Shown here: positions 52,368 to 59,844 of the stretch, in pieces
How positions within the stretch are numbered: position 1 is the first letter of the stretch
Layout: the number at the start of each line of letters is the position of its first letter
From: Paenibacillus aurantius
Lineage (GTDB): Bacteria; Bacillota; Bacilli; Paenibacillales; NBRC-103111
Assembly (NCBI RefSeq): GCF_032268605.1
Contig: NZ_CP130318.1
Coordinates: forward strand, 6,030,501 to 6,094,500
DNA length: 64,000 nucleotides
Reading direction: 5' to 3'
The notes under the pieces: generated by a model
Told to the model about the DNA's origin: nothing
The model's input: only the letters and a program-made list of their open reading frames with translations
Databases searched by the model: none
Translations under genes and position numbers: made by a program

Positions 52368-53012
52368 TCAGCCTCCTTCGTTCCGAGATATCCCTCTCTC
52401 CCCTTTGCCTCCAGGCTGCCTCCCCTCCCACTCGCTTCGACACAGCAGGTAATGATTATAACCCTCATCGTTAATCTCCATCTGCCCGACCAGGGTGAAC
52501 CCGCATTTCCCAATCACCCGGTTGGAGGGAGTGTTCGTAAGCAGGGCAACGGCGGCAAGCCATTCCACTTCCGTCCTGGTAAAAAGAAAGCGGATAAGGC
52601 CTTCGGCTGCTTGAGTGGTGTATCCTTTTCCCCGGTAGTCTCTTGAAATGGCATAGACGATCTCCCGGTTAGGAGGAGGGAGCTCCTCTTTGATTCCTGA
52701 GCAGCACCATCCAATAAACTCTCCGGTATCCTTCGTGCAGATCCCAAGACGCAGGCGAAGATCCTGAATGCGGCCCGTTGTGGCAAGCGACCGTTCCACC
52801 TCTTGGTTTTCCTTGATCTCATAGTTTAGGAGCCAATCTCTTCTCGTTTCAAGAGGAACATTCCAGCCCGGCAGCCATCTATGAATTTCGGGCTGCCAGG
52901 TAAGGGCATGAAAGGCCTCGAGGTCCTCCGCCCTAAACCCTCGCAAAAGAATGTCCCTGCACTCGATCACCAAGCCTCCGGCCGCACCGCCTCGGTCTGT
53001 TTCCCTGCTCAT
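52368..53012 (-). CDS. GNAT-family N-acetyltransferase, RimJ/RimL-like
   Basis: A 214-residue acetyltransferase. It opens with IECRDILLRGFRAEDLEAF, has WLPGWNVP, the acetyl-CoA loop ISRDYRGKGYTTQAAEGLI and NTPSNRVIGKCGFTLVG. The RimJ/RimL layout suggests acetylation of an amino group on a protein or small molecule. GGGAGGAACGGAG precedes the ATG. It is in an operon with the APH-fold kinase. Confidence 0.92.
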   Translation of the reverse strand: MSRETDRGGAAGGLVIECRDILLRGFRAEDLEAFHALTWQPEIHRWLPGWNVPLETRRDWLLNYEIKENQEVERSLATTGRIQDLRLRLGICTKDTGEFIGWCCSGIKEELPPPNREIVYAISRDYRGKGYTTQAAEGLIRFLFTRTEVEWLAAVALLTNTPSNRVIGKCGFTLVGQMEINDEGYNHYLLCRSEWEGRQPGGKGERGISRNEGG

Positions 53013-53200
53013 CTCCGTTCCTCCCGCCTTTCTTTAAAACGGATCGTAGCATGATGGTTCAGGAAAAAATAGGGAGAGCTTCGTTATGCCCAAGCTTCCC
53101 TTCGGAGACGGCTTCCTCTCTATTAAAATGAAATATACATATATTGGAATCCCTTTTGTATACTTATGGTGATGGAAAATAATGTAACCAGGGAGGTCAC

Positions 53201-53455
53201 ATGAAGCGAGCCGTTTCTTTTTTTAAGATTTTGTTTGCATTAGCTACGCTAGTGTCTGTAGCATTTGTTTTCTTTGCCGGTGGCAATCTGAGTGTTTACT
53301 TGGGGTTTATGACTCTCTTTCAGGGTTTATATGGATTCGCCAAGGCTGCTGAGTTAAAAGCTCAAGAACAACCAGGTGTGGTCTCATCATTTGCAACTAG
53401 TGGCATTTGTTTTATAGGAAGCATGGTGATATTTATGATGGTATTTTATACATAA
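53201..53455 (+). CDS. Small hypothetical membrane protein (DUF3953-like layout)
   Basis: An 84-residue protein with two or three helices and little else; the middle segment NLSVYLGFMTLFQGLYGF resembles the PYMMF-type core of DUF3953 proteins. GGGAGG lies 6 bases before the ATG. The local sequence is AT-richer than its neighbours. Function unknown. Confidence 0.75.
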   Translation: MKRAVSFFKILFALATLVSVAFVFFAGGNLSVYLGFMTLFQGLYGFAKAAELKAQEQPGVVSSFATSGICFIGSMVIFMMVFYT

Positions 53456-53497
53456 GGAGTGGAATGACGCACAATAACATCCTGGGGAGGGAGAGCT

Positions 53498-53584
53498 TTG
53501 TCCTGTCCCGACTGTCACAAAGAGCATAACTTAAAGCTGCGCGTGAGCTGGGTCCGGCATCTGCCCGGAGTAGAGTCGGTTTAA
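53498..53584 (+). CDS. Very short possible gene with CxxC motif
   Basis: A TTG-started frame of 28 residues opening SCPDCHKEHNLKLRVSW, preceded by GGGAGGG. The CPDC motif resembles one knuckle of a zinc ribbon. It ends 29 bases before the RCC1-like gene. It may be a remnant of a longer zinc-ribbon protein or a chance frame. Confidence 0.25.
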   Translation: MSCPDCHKEHNLKLRVSWVRHLPGVESV

Positions 53585-53613
53585 CAATAAACTAGGTTTC
53601 AAGGAGGTAAGAC

Positions 53614-54510
53614 ATGGATTACCCAACACCGATTGAATCGTTGGTAAAGGCGAACCCGTACTCTAGAAACACCATAGCGGCAGGTCGTCGCCATACCGTC
53701 GGTCTAAAATCGGACGGTACGGTGGTGGCTGCGGGTGATAATAAATATAGCCAGTGTGATGTAAGTGCTTGGCGTGATGTTGTGGCGGTCGCGGCTGGTA
53801 ATGTTCATATGGCGGCGAACACGGGAAATGCCCATACCATTGGTCTAAAATCGGACGGTACCGCTGTGGCTGTGGGCTGGAATCAGCATGGCCAATGCGA
53901 GGTAGCCGACTGGCAACATATTGTAGCGGTTGCGGCCGGTTGGCGTCGTACCATTGGGCTTAAATCGGATGGCACGGTGGTAGCCGCAGGCCGAAATAAG
54001 GAAGGGGAATGCGAGGTAACCGGCTGGCATACTATTGTGGCTGTCTCGGCGGGTGACTGGCATACCATCGGTCTTAAAGGGGACGGCACGGTGACGGCTG
54101 TCGGTAACAATCGGTACCGCCAATGCGAGGTAAAGGGCTGGCGCGACATAAGGGTGGTCGCTGCGGGTTACCTTCATACCGTCGGGCTTAAATCGGACGG
54201 TACAGTGGTGGCGGTGGGGAATAATCAATACGGCCAGTGCGATGTGAGTGCCTGGCGCGGGATAGTTGCGATTGCGGCAGGCAGCAGCCATACCATCGGC
54301 CTTAAATCGGACGGTACGGTGGTAGCGGTGGGTTGGAATGAGCATAGCCAATGTAAGGTAACGGATTGGCGCGATATGGTGGCGATTGCGGCGGGTTGTG
54401 TCCATACCGTTGGTCTTAAATCGGACGGCACGATGATGGCTGTAGGGGATAATCAATACGGTCAATGCGAGGTAAGCGCCTGGCGCGGCATCCGGCTTCC
54501 GGGTAAATAG
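53614..54510 (+). CDS. RCC1-like protein of seven 38-residue repeats
   Basis: A 298-residue protein built from seven tandem repeats of 38 residues starting at residue 27, each of the form HTxGLKSDGTVVAVG, then a short turn, QCxVxxW and VAAG. Seven units suggest a closed seven-bladed propeller like RCC1, but each unit is shorter than classical RCC1 blades. The first unit carries an extra 9-residue piece (MAANTGNAH region). There is no signal peptide or membrane helix, so it is probably cytoplasmic. AAGGAGGT precedes the ATG. Function is unknown; such repeats usually bind proteins. Confidence 0.9.
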   Translation: MDYPTPIESLVKANPYSRNTIAAGRRHTVGLKSDGTVVAAGDNKYSQCDVSAWRDVVAVAAGNVHMAANTGNAHTIGLKSDGTAVAVGWNQHGQCEVADWQHIVAVAAGWRRTIGLKSDGTVVAAGRNKEGECEVTGWHTIVAVSAGDWHTIGLKGDGTVTAVGNNRYRQCEVKGWRDIRVVAAGYLHTVGLKSDGTVVAVGNNQYGQCDVSAWRGIVAIAAGSSHTIGLKSDGTVVAVGWNEHSQCKVTDWRDMVAIAAGCVHTVGLKSDGTMMAVGDNQYGQCEVSAWRGIRLPGK

Positions 54511-54660
54511 ATTTACTATGGATACCCAAAACTTTCCAAACGGATAAAAGGGCTGCATCGCTTATGCGACACAACAAGCCGTCTATCTCTTCCGTCCCGT
54601 TAAGGGATGCATAAATGGTTATAGTATCTCAAGAAATCATCCTCCTGTCTTTTAACGGCA

Positions 54661-54731
54661 AAAAGGCACCCGCCTGCTCCATAGAGCACAGGGTGCCTCC
54701 GCTTTCAGCTGAGCCGGCCTTGACCGGCTCA
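54661..54731 (-). terminator. Terminator region of the glycerate kinase gene
   Basis: Two hairpins: TGAGCCGG/CCGGCTCA (54710-54717, 54724-54731) directly after the stop, then AGGCACCC/GGGTGCCT (54664-54671, 54691-54698) followed on the minus strand by TTTT. Confidence 0.8.
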
Positions 54732-54738
54732 AGCCCGG

Positions 54739-55866
54739 TCAGCAGTTATATACCCTAACCGCCTGCTCGGAAGCCTGCTCCAGCAGCTCGGCGGTGCGGC
54801 TCATCGCCTCCTCGAGCGTCATCGGGCCGTTCACGATGCTGAGGACGGCGGCGAGGCCTTCCTCGTACAGCGCCTCGATGCCGCCGCCGACCGAGCCCGC
54901 GAGCCCGATCGCCGGCACGAGGTGCTTCTTCGCGAGGCGCGCGACGCCGCACGGGGTTTTGCCCTCCGCCGTCTGGCTGTCGATGCGGCCCTCGCCCGTG
55001 ATGAGCAGATCGGCGTCCACGAGCCGGCGCTCGAGGCCCGTCACCTCCATGACGATGTCGATGCCGGAGTCGAGGCCCGCGTTCAGGAAGGCGAGGATGC
55101 CTCCCGCCAGGCCGCCGGCCGCTCCCGTGCCCGGGATGTCATGGATGGCGTAGCCCCTCGTCCGCTCGATCACGTCAGCAAAACGCCCGAGGCTTTCGTC
55201 GAGCTGCGCCGCCATCTCGGGCGTGGCGCCCTTCTGCGGCCCGAACACATAGGAGGCGCCGTTCGGGCCGCAGAAGGGGTTGCCCACGTCGCAGGCCACG
55301 ATGAACGTGCTCTCTATGAGCCGCGGGTCCATCAGCTCCGTGCGGATGTCGGTAACGTGGGCGAGCTCCGCCCCGCCCAAGCCGACGTTGTGGCCGTCCT
55401 TATCAAGCAGATCGGCGCCCAGCGCCTGGAGCATCCCGGCCCCGCCGTCGTTCGTCGCGCTCCCCCCGAGCCCAAGGATGAACTGCCGGCAGCCCTCGTC
55501 GAGCCCCGCCTTGATCAACTGGCCGAAGCCGTACGTCGTGGTGAGCAGAGGATTCCGTTCTTCCGCGCCGATCAGGTAAAGGCCGGAGGAAGCGGCCATT
55601 TCAATCACGCAGGTTTCTCCGCCGCCCAGGATGCCGAACTCCGCCTGAACCTCCCGGCCGAGCGGATCCTTCACGGTCGTCTGCACGAGACGGCCGTCCG
55701 TGGCCTCCACCAGGCAGGAGACCGTCCCTTCGCCCCCGTCGGCCATCGGAACGATGATGGTCTCGCAGTCGGGAATGGCCCGGCGAACGCCGCGCTCGAT
55801 GGCAAGTCCCGCTTCCCGGGCGGACAGGCTGCCTTTGAAGGAATCCGGGGCAATGACAATTTTCAT
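54739..55866 (-). CDS. glxK: Glycerate kinase
   Basis: A 375-residue enzyme of the GlxK/GarK family that phosphorylates D-glycerate with ATP, feeding it to glycolysis. Marks: IAPDSFKGSLSAREAGLAIE at the start, PMADGGEGT, LGLGGSATNDGGAGML in the substrate site, and GTGAAGGLAGGILAF, followed by LITGEGRIDSQTAEGKTP. Length and order are normal for the family. AAAGGTGG precedes the ATG. It is transcribed alone. Confidence 0.95.
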   Translation of the reverse strand: MKIVIAPDSFKGSLSAREAGLAIERGVRRAIPDCETIIVPMADGGEGTVSCLVEATDGRLVQTTVKDPLGREVQAEFGILGGGETCVIEMAASSGLYLIGAEERNPLLTTTYGFGQLIKAGLDEGCRQFILGLGGSATNDGGAGMLQALGADLLDKDGHNVGLGGAELAHVTDIRTELMDPRLIESTFIVACDVGNPFCGPNGASYVFGPQKGATPEMAAQLDESLGRFADVIERTRGYAIHDIPGTGAAGGLAGGILAFLNAGLDSGIDIVMEVTGLERRLVDADLLITGEGRIDSQTAEGKTPCGVARLAKKHLVPAIGLAGSVGGGIEALYEEGLAAVLSIVNGPMTLEEAMSRTAELLEQASEQAVRVYNC

Positions 55867-56037
55867 AGTTTTCCGCCACCTTTGGGTAAGTTGAAAGTCT
55901 TCCTTTTATTATACCGCCATTCTCTTCCTGTTTCAGCCCTCCCCCGGAAGCGGTACATAACCTTAAGTCAGTTACGGAGCTTTTTACGAAAAAAGCTTCG
56001 TCCAAGTCCGGCAGTCACTAGGAGAGGAAGGATCGCT

Positions 56038-57513
56038 ATGGCCGTCAGCAAACCGCAAACCCGAGTTCCCGTCAAGAGGGCCGGGCGCCCCCGACGAAAA
56101 GTCGCGCGCGTCCTTCTTCCGCTTCTTGCCTTGATTTTGCTATTGAGCGGAGTCATTTACTATAACACCCATAAGCCGCTTCCGGCCGGTTTGTCCGTGG
56201 AGGGGCCCGTTCACCGCGTGAAGGATATCGACTTCCTTTACGATCTTACGTATAAGCAGGGAGGTACCGAGAAACAGGAGCAGAGCATTTATAATCGAGT
56301 TTTTCAAGCGGTGGACGAGGCGGAGAAGTTTATTGTTCTCGACATTTTTCTATTCAACGAATATTACGACCATGACCAGTCCTTCCCGCCCTTAAGCCAA
56401 ACCTTGACCGAGAAGCTCATTGCCCGCAAAAAAGCCGTGCCCGGCCTCCAAATCGTCTTCATCACCGATGAAGTAAACACGACCTACGGCTCCCACGCCG
56501 CCGCGAATCTGGAGCAGCTGAAGGCGAACGGCATCGATACGGTCATCACGGACGTCGATCCGCTGAGGGATTCCACCCCTCTCTATTCAGGCGTATGGCG
56601 CACGTTCCTGCAATGGTTCGGCCAAGCGGGGGACGGCTGGCTCAAGAACCCGATGGCGGATACCGCCCCAAAAATTACGGTTAGATCCTATATGAAGCTG
56701 TTCAATGTCAAAGCCAATCACCGCAAAGTCATCGCCACCGACAAAACGGTCATCATCCCGTCCGCCAACGCCCATGACGCAAGCGCCAATCATTCCAACG
56801 CCGCCCTGCAGGTGAGCGGCCCTCTCATCGCCGATGTGCTCGCAAGCGAGCAGGCCGCGATTAACCTGGGAGGCGGCCCCAAGGTGCCGGCTTACACCGC
56901 CGAAGGAAAGGAAGAAGGCGACATCCGGGTCCAGCTGCTGACGGAGGGCGGCATTTACCGGCAGGTACTGCGTTCGCTCGACGAGGCCGGAGCGGGGGAT
57001 AAGGTGTGGATGGGCATGTTCTACCTGGCCGACCGCGAAATCATCGACGGCCTGCTGGAAGCCTCCAAAAGGGGGGCCGAGGTCAACCTGATCCTCGACC
57101 CGAACCAGAACGCCTTTGGCCGCGACAAAATCGGAATCCCCAACCGGCCCGTCGCCTCCGAGCTTCTGGACAAGTCCGGCGGGAACATCCACGTCCGCTG
57201 GTACAACACCGGGAAGGAGCAGTACCACACCAAGCTCCTGTTCATCGATAAACCCGGCGGGGTGGTCATCCACAACGGATCGGCCAATTTCACGAAGCGC
57301 AACCTGGACGACCTTAATCTCGAAACCAACCTCGGCGTAACCGCGCCAAAGGACAGCGAGGTGGCCGGGGAAGTCCGCCGGTACTTTGACCGGCTGTGGA
57401 ACAACGAGGGGGCGGAATTCACCCTGGATTACGAGGCCTACCGGGACAAAACCGTGCCCCTCAAAAAGGCCGCCTACGCCGTGCAGACGTTCCTCGGCTT
57501 TACGACCTTCTAA
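56038..57513 (+). CDS. Phospholipase D family membrane-anchored protein
   Basis: A 491-residue protein with one N-terminal helix (about 24-42) that anchors it outside. Two HxK(x)4D catalytic motifs are complete: HRKVIATD and HTKLLFID, with Asn-Ser/Phe neighbours (NGSANFTKRN). This places it in the PLD/cardiolipin synthase superfamily; it may hydrolyse or transfer phosphatidyl groups of membrane lipids. The start at MAVSKPQ is chosen for AGGAAGGA upstream; the frame stays open backwards only through the antisense of glxK. A terminator follows. Confidence 0.93.
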   Translation: MAVSKPQTRVPVKRAGRPRRKVARVLLPLLALILLLSGVIYYNTHKPLPAGLSVEGPVHRVKDIDFLYDLTYKQGGTEKQEQSIYNRVFQAVDEAEKFIVLDIFLFNEYYDHDQSFPPLSQTLTEKLIARKKAVPGLQIVFITDEVNTTYGSHAAANLEQLKANGIDTVITDVDPLRDSTPLYSGVWRTFLQWFGQAGDGWLKNPMADTAPKITVRSYMKLFNVKANHRKVIATDKTVIIPSANAHDASANHSNAALQVSGPLIADVLASEQAAINLGGGPKVPAYTAEGKEEGDIRVQLLTEGGIYRQVLRSLDEAGAGDKVWMGMFYLADREIIDGLLEASKRGAEVNLILDPNQNAFGRDKIGIPNRPVASELLDKSGGNIHVRWYNTGKEQYHTKLLFIDKPGGVVIHNGSANFTKRNLDDLNLETNLGVTAPKDSEVAGEVRRYFDRLWNNEGAEFTLDYEAYRDKTVPLKKAAYAVQTFLGFTTF

Positions 57514-57642
57514 CGCCTTGTGGGTAGAAGAAATTACGCCTTCCCGCGGTCGTTATCGCCTCTACGCTGCTTCTCCAACTAACCTAGCGGACGCATAAGG
57601 CCCCAGGCTGTAACGGCTGCTGAGCCGGCTTCCCTGTTAAAA

Positions 57643-57670
57643 AACCCTCCGGATATCCCGGAGGGTTCTT
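57643..57670 (+). terminator. Terminator after the PLD gene
   Basis: AACCCTCCGG (57643-57652), 5-base loop, CCGGAGGGTT (57658-57667), then CTTC. The U-tail is short. Confidence 0.75.
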
Positions 57671-57745
57671 CGGTGCTGCTCCCGGGCGTTCCAGGTACGG
57701 ACCGTCTCCCTCGACAGGCCGGTCCCGTCTGTACGCCTCCGTCCA

Positions 57746-57934
57746 GCTAACGAATCGTCATAACCCTATTGGCCGGTTTTGGGCTGGTTTTCCATTCTGA
57801 CGAACCGCCCTATCGTTATTCGGTCCCATCACGGGCAAAAGCGGGGTCTTCCGCCGAAATAACGATACCAGGATTCGTTCCGTTACCGGATGTGGCCGTA
57901 TCAAACATCCTTAACGATACTGGAGTTCGTTAGC
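57746..57934. repeat. Cluster of short TAACGATA-type repeats
   Basis: TAACGATACC at 57860 and TAACGATACT at 57912 are each followed, 3-4 bases later, by TTCGTT. The same words occur inverted at 57810-57820 and, changed, at 57746-57763. The ends CTAACGA and TCGTTAG are inverted copies. The stretch 57514-58086 contains no convincing gene otherwise. Confidence 0.45.
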
Positions 57935-58086
57935 CAAACGGGGGAACGATCTTGGTTTACGTTGGCCGCCAAACCGTTAAAGTTTAGCGGCTTGCCGGGG
58001 CTCCAGCCTCATAATCCTGCTAGAATGGTGCCGGATAACGCACCAGAGCCTTTTCCGCAATGAATGCCGGGCATCCCTAGGACTAT

Positions 58087-58242
58087 TCATCTAAAGTTTG
58101 AATTCACCAGATTAATAGAGAAGAGAATGAGAAATACTATAGCCATAGAGAGCAGCACGGCTCCTTTCCGGCGGCGGCGGATTAAGAACGAAACCAGCAC
58201 CCCGCTCAGCAGCGAAAGACCTCCAAGCAGCCCAACGGCCAT
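58087..58242 (-). CDS. Small two-helix membrane protein, possibly a remnant
   Basis: A 51-residue frame with two membrane helices separated by a basic RRRRKG loop. No ribosome site is seen before the ATG. The frame upstream reads NGGFPFANTG before an in-frame stop, so it may have lost its 5' part. PFANTG plus helix plus RRRR looks superficially like a sortase signal, but a second helix follows, which argues against it. Confidence 0.4.
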   Translation of the reverse strand: MAVGLLGGLSLLSGVLVSFLIRRRRKGAVLLSMAIVFLILFSINLVNSNFR

Positions 58243-58563
58243 CCCCGTGTTGGCAAAAGGGAACCCGCCGTTTCTTTAGAATTTCTTCAGGTTTTCCCTA
58301 CTTGGAAACTAAGATGTTTCGGATAAGATGAGTACGTGGCAAGCCGACCGTTACCATGGACCACCGTTAGGTAACGTCACACGCCGACATTGGGTGCCAG
58401 CGCAAGGAGCGATAACGTCCCCCAGTAGCAGGAGCGGCACAAAAAGAGACTCGCTCTCCCAATCCTGTGCAGGAGAACGGCATAGTATGAAGGAATATAG
58501 ACGGGTTAGCAGAGAATTTATAATCGCTTGACGAAAAATTTGATTGACCTGGAGATGAAAACC
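58243..58563. other. Intergenic region before the PAP2 gene
   Basis: No gene is supported on either strand. A TATAAT at 58519-58524, 40 bases before the PAP2 start, is a possible -10, but no matching -35 is seen. Confidence 0.35.
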
Positions 58564-59268
58564 ATGAAAGTTTCTTTACAGGCTGGTCACACCGGCAGCC
58601 TGAATTCCTCCCGACGGGCCTCCGGCCGCTGGGCTCCCTATCTGCCCCTGTTATGGCTTCTCGCCATTCCTGTACTGAATATCTGCTACGGTCTGCTGAA
58701 CCGACCCGGGGCCGAGGTTTATTCACTGGTCACCGCGTGGGATGAGCGCCTGCCCTTTCTTCCCGTATTCGCCATCCCTTACCTCATCTGGTATCCGTTT
58801 ATTTTCATTACGCTGTTCGCCATTCTGCGCCGAAGTCCCGCCGCCTACTACCGGACGCTGCTCGGCCTCTGCTTGGGGCTTGTCGTCTGCTACGGCGTCT
58901 ACGCCGTGTTCCAAACGACCGTCGCCCGGCCCGACCTGCCGGAGACCGGCTTCTTCAACCGCCTGCTCGGCTTCGTCTACGCCACCGACCGGCCCTTTAA
59001 CTGCTTTCCGAGCATCCACGTGTTGACCAGCTACTTGATGATCAAAGGCGCCCGCGTCTTTGGATGGAAAGCCCGGCTGCTCGTGGCGGCCTTGGCGGCG
59101 GCCGTGATCGTGTCAACCGTGCTCGTGCGGCAGCACGTCCTCGCTGATGCGGCGGGGGCCATCCTGACGGCCGAGCTGACCTTTGCCTTGGCCGGGTGGG
59201 TGCTCCCTGCCCTGGCGGGACTCCGCCTGCCGCGCAAAAAGACCGCCTCTACGGCGGCCAAAGGCTAG
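58564..59268 (+). CDS. PAP2-superfamily membrane phosphatase
   Basis: A 234-residue protein with about six helices and the PAP2 active-site motifs: RPFNCFPSIH (the PSxxH motif) and VLVRQHVLADAAG (the SRxxxxxHxxxD motif with R, H and D kept). The group with this layout is related to inositolphosphotransferases and lipid phosphatases (PAP2_3). It would remove phosphate from a lipid phosphate at the outer face. Start at MKVSLQA because GGAG is 9 bases before it; upstream in-frame starts have worse spacing. A VTT-type protein follows 70 bases later. Confidence 0.9.
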   Translation: MKVSLQAGHTGSLNSSRRASGRWAPYLPLLWLLAIPVLNICYGLLNRPGAEVYSLVTAWDERLPFLPVFAIPYLIWYPFIFITLFAILRRSPAAYYRTLLGLCLGLVVCYGVYAVFQTTVARPDLPETGFFNRLLGFVYATDRPFNCFPSIHVLTSYLMIKGARVFGWKARLLVAALAAAVIVSTVLVRQHVLADAAGAILTAELTFALAGWVLPALAGLRLPRKKTASTAAKG

Positions 59269-59338
59269 ATCAAGCAGGAGTCCTTTATCAAGGGACTCCC
59301 CTCTCTTCTTAACTTGTCGATAACCGGAGGATTAGACC

Positions 59339-59839
59339 GTGGAAACCCTATTTCAAGCGGAGGAAACCGCCCAATGGCTGAAGAGCTTCGGCGTATGGGC
59401 GATTCTGGCCAGCCTGCTCCTTAGTGTGGGAATCAGCCTGACGGCGGTGATTCCTTCTTTTTTTCTGTCCGCGGCCAATGCCCTCGTGTTCGGCCTTCCG
59501 CTTGGCTTTGCCGTCTCGCTGGCAGGGGAAGCACTCGGCGCGTATGTCTCCTACTGGCTGTACCGGAAGGGCATCCGGGCCCTTCGCCGCACCGACTCTC
59601 TCGACGGCCGATGGAGCCGGGCTTTTGCGGAAGCCTCTCCTGTCCGGCAGTTTTGGCTGCTGCTGGCGGCCCGGGTCGCACCCTTCCTGCCCTCCGGCCT
59701 CATCACCTTCGCCGCTGCGTGGACGCGGATGAACGTGACGAGCTTCATGCTGGCCACCGTAGCCGGAAAGGCCCCTTCGGTGGCCGCAGAGATCTGGGCC
59801 GGGCACAGCTTGTTTGCCGTTCTGCGGGGATGGCTCTGA
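59339..59839 (+). CDS. VTT (TVP38/TMEM64, DedA-like) membrane protein
   Basis: A 166-residue protein with four or five helices, carrying the VTT signature: VIPSFFLSAANALVFGLPLG, then GEALGAYVSYWLYRKG and RVAPFLPSGLITFAAAWTRM. Members of the VTT/DedA superfamily act in lipid transport (scrambling or lipid-carrier recycling). GTG start with GGAGGA upstream. It stops 5 bases from the stop of the sialidase on the other strand. The pairing with PAP2 suggests lipid-phosphate recycling, an inference. Confidence 0.88.
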   Translation: METLFQAEETAQWLKSFGVWAILASLLLSVGISLTAVIPSFFLSAANALVFGLPLGFAVSLAGEALGAYVSYWLYRKGIRALRRTDSLDGRWSRAFAEASPVRQFWLLLAARVAPFLPSGLITFAAAWTRMNVTSFMLATVAGKAPSVAAEIWAGHSLFAVLRGWL

Positions 59840-59844
59840 CTAGC

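Noticed and set aside
53845-54558. 237-residue minus-strand frame across the RCC1-like gene
   Set aside because: Its repeats mirror the sense repeats; the sense frame has a perfect ribosome site and a known repeat pattern.
54922-56037. Long plus-strand open frame continuous with the PLD gene
   Set aside because: It is the antisense of glycerate kinase, Arg/Ala/Gly-rich without domain signals; the PLD protein has a good start and anchor helix at 56038.
58087-58242. Sortase LPxTG-like anchor (PFANTG, helix, RRRR)
   Set aside because: The motif lacks Leu-Pro and a second membrane helix follows the basic stretch.
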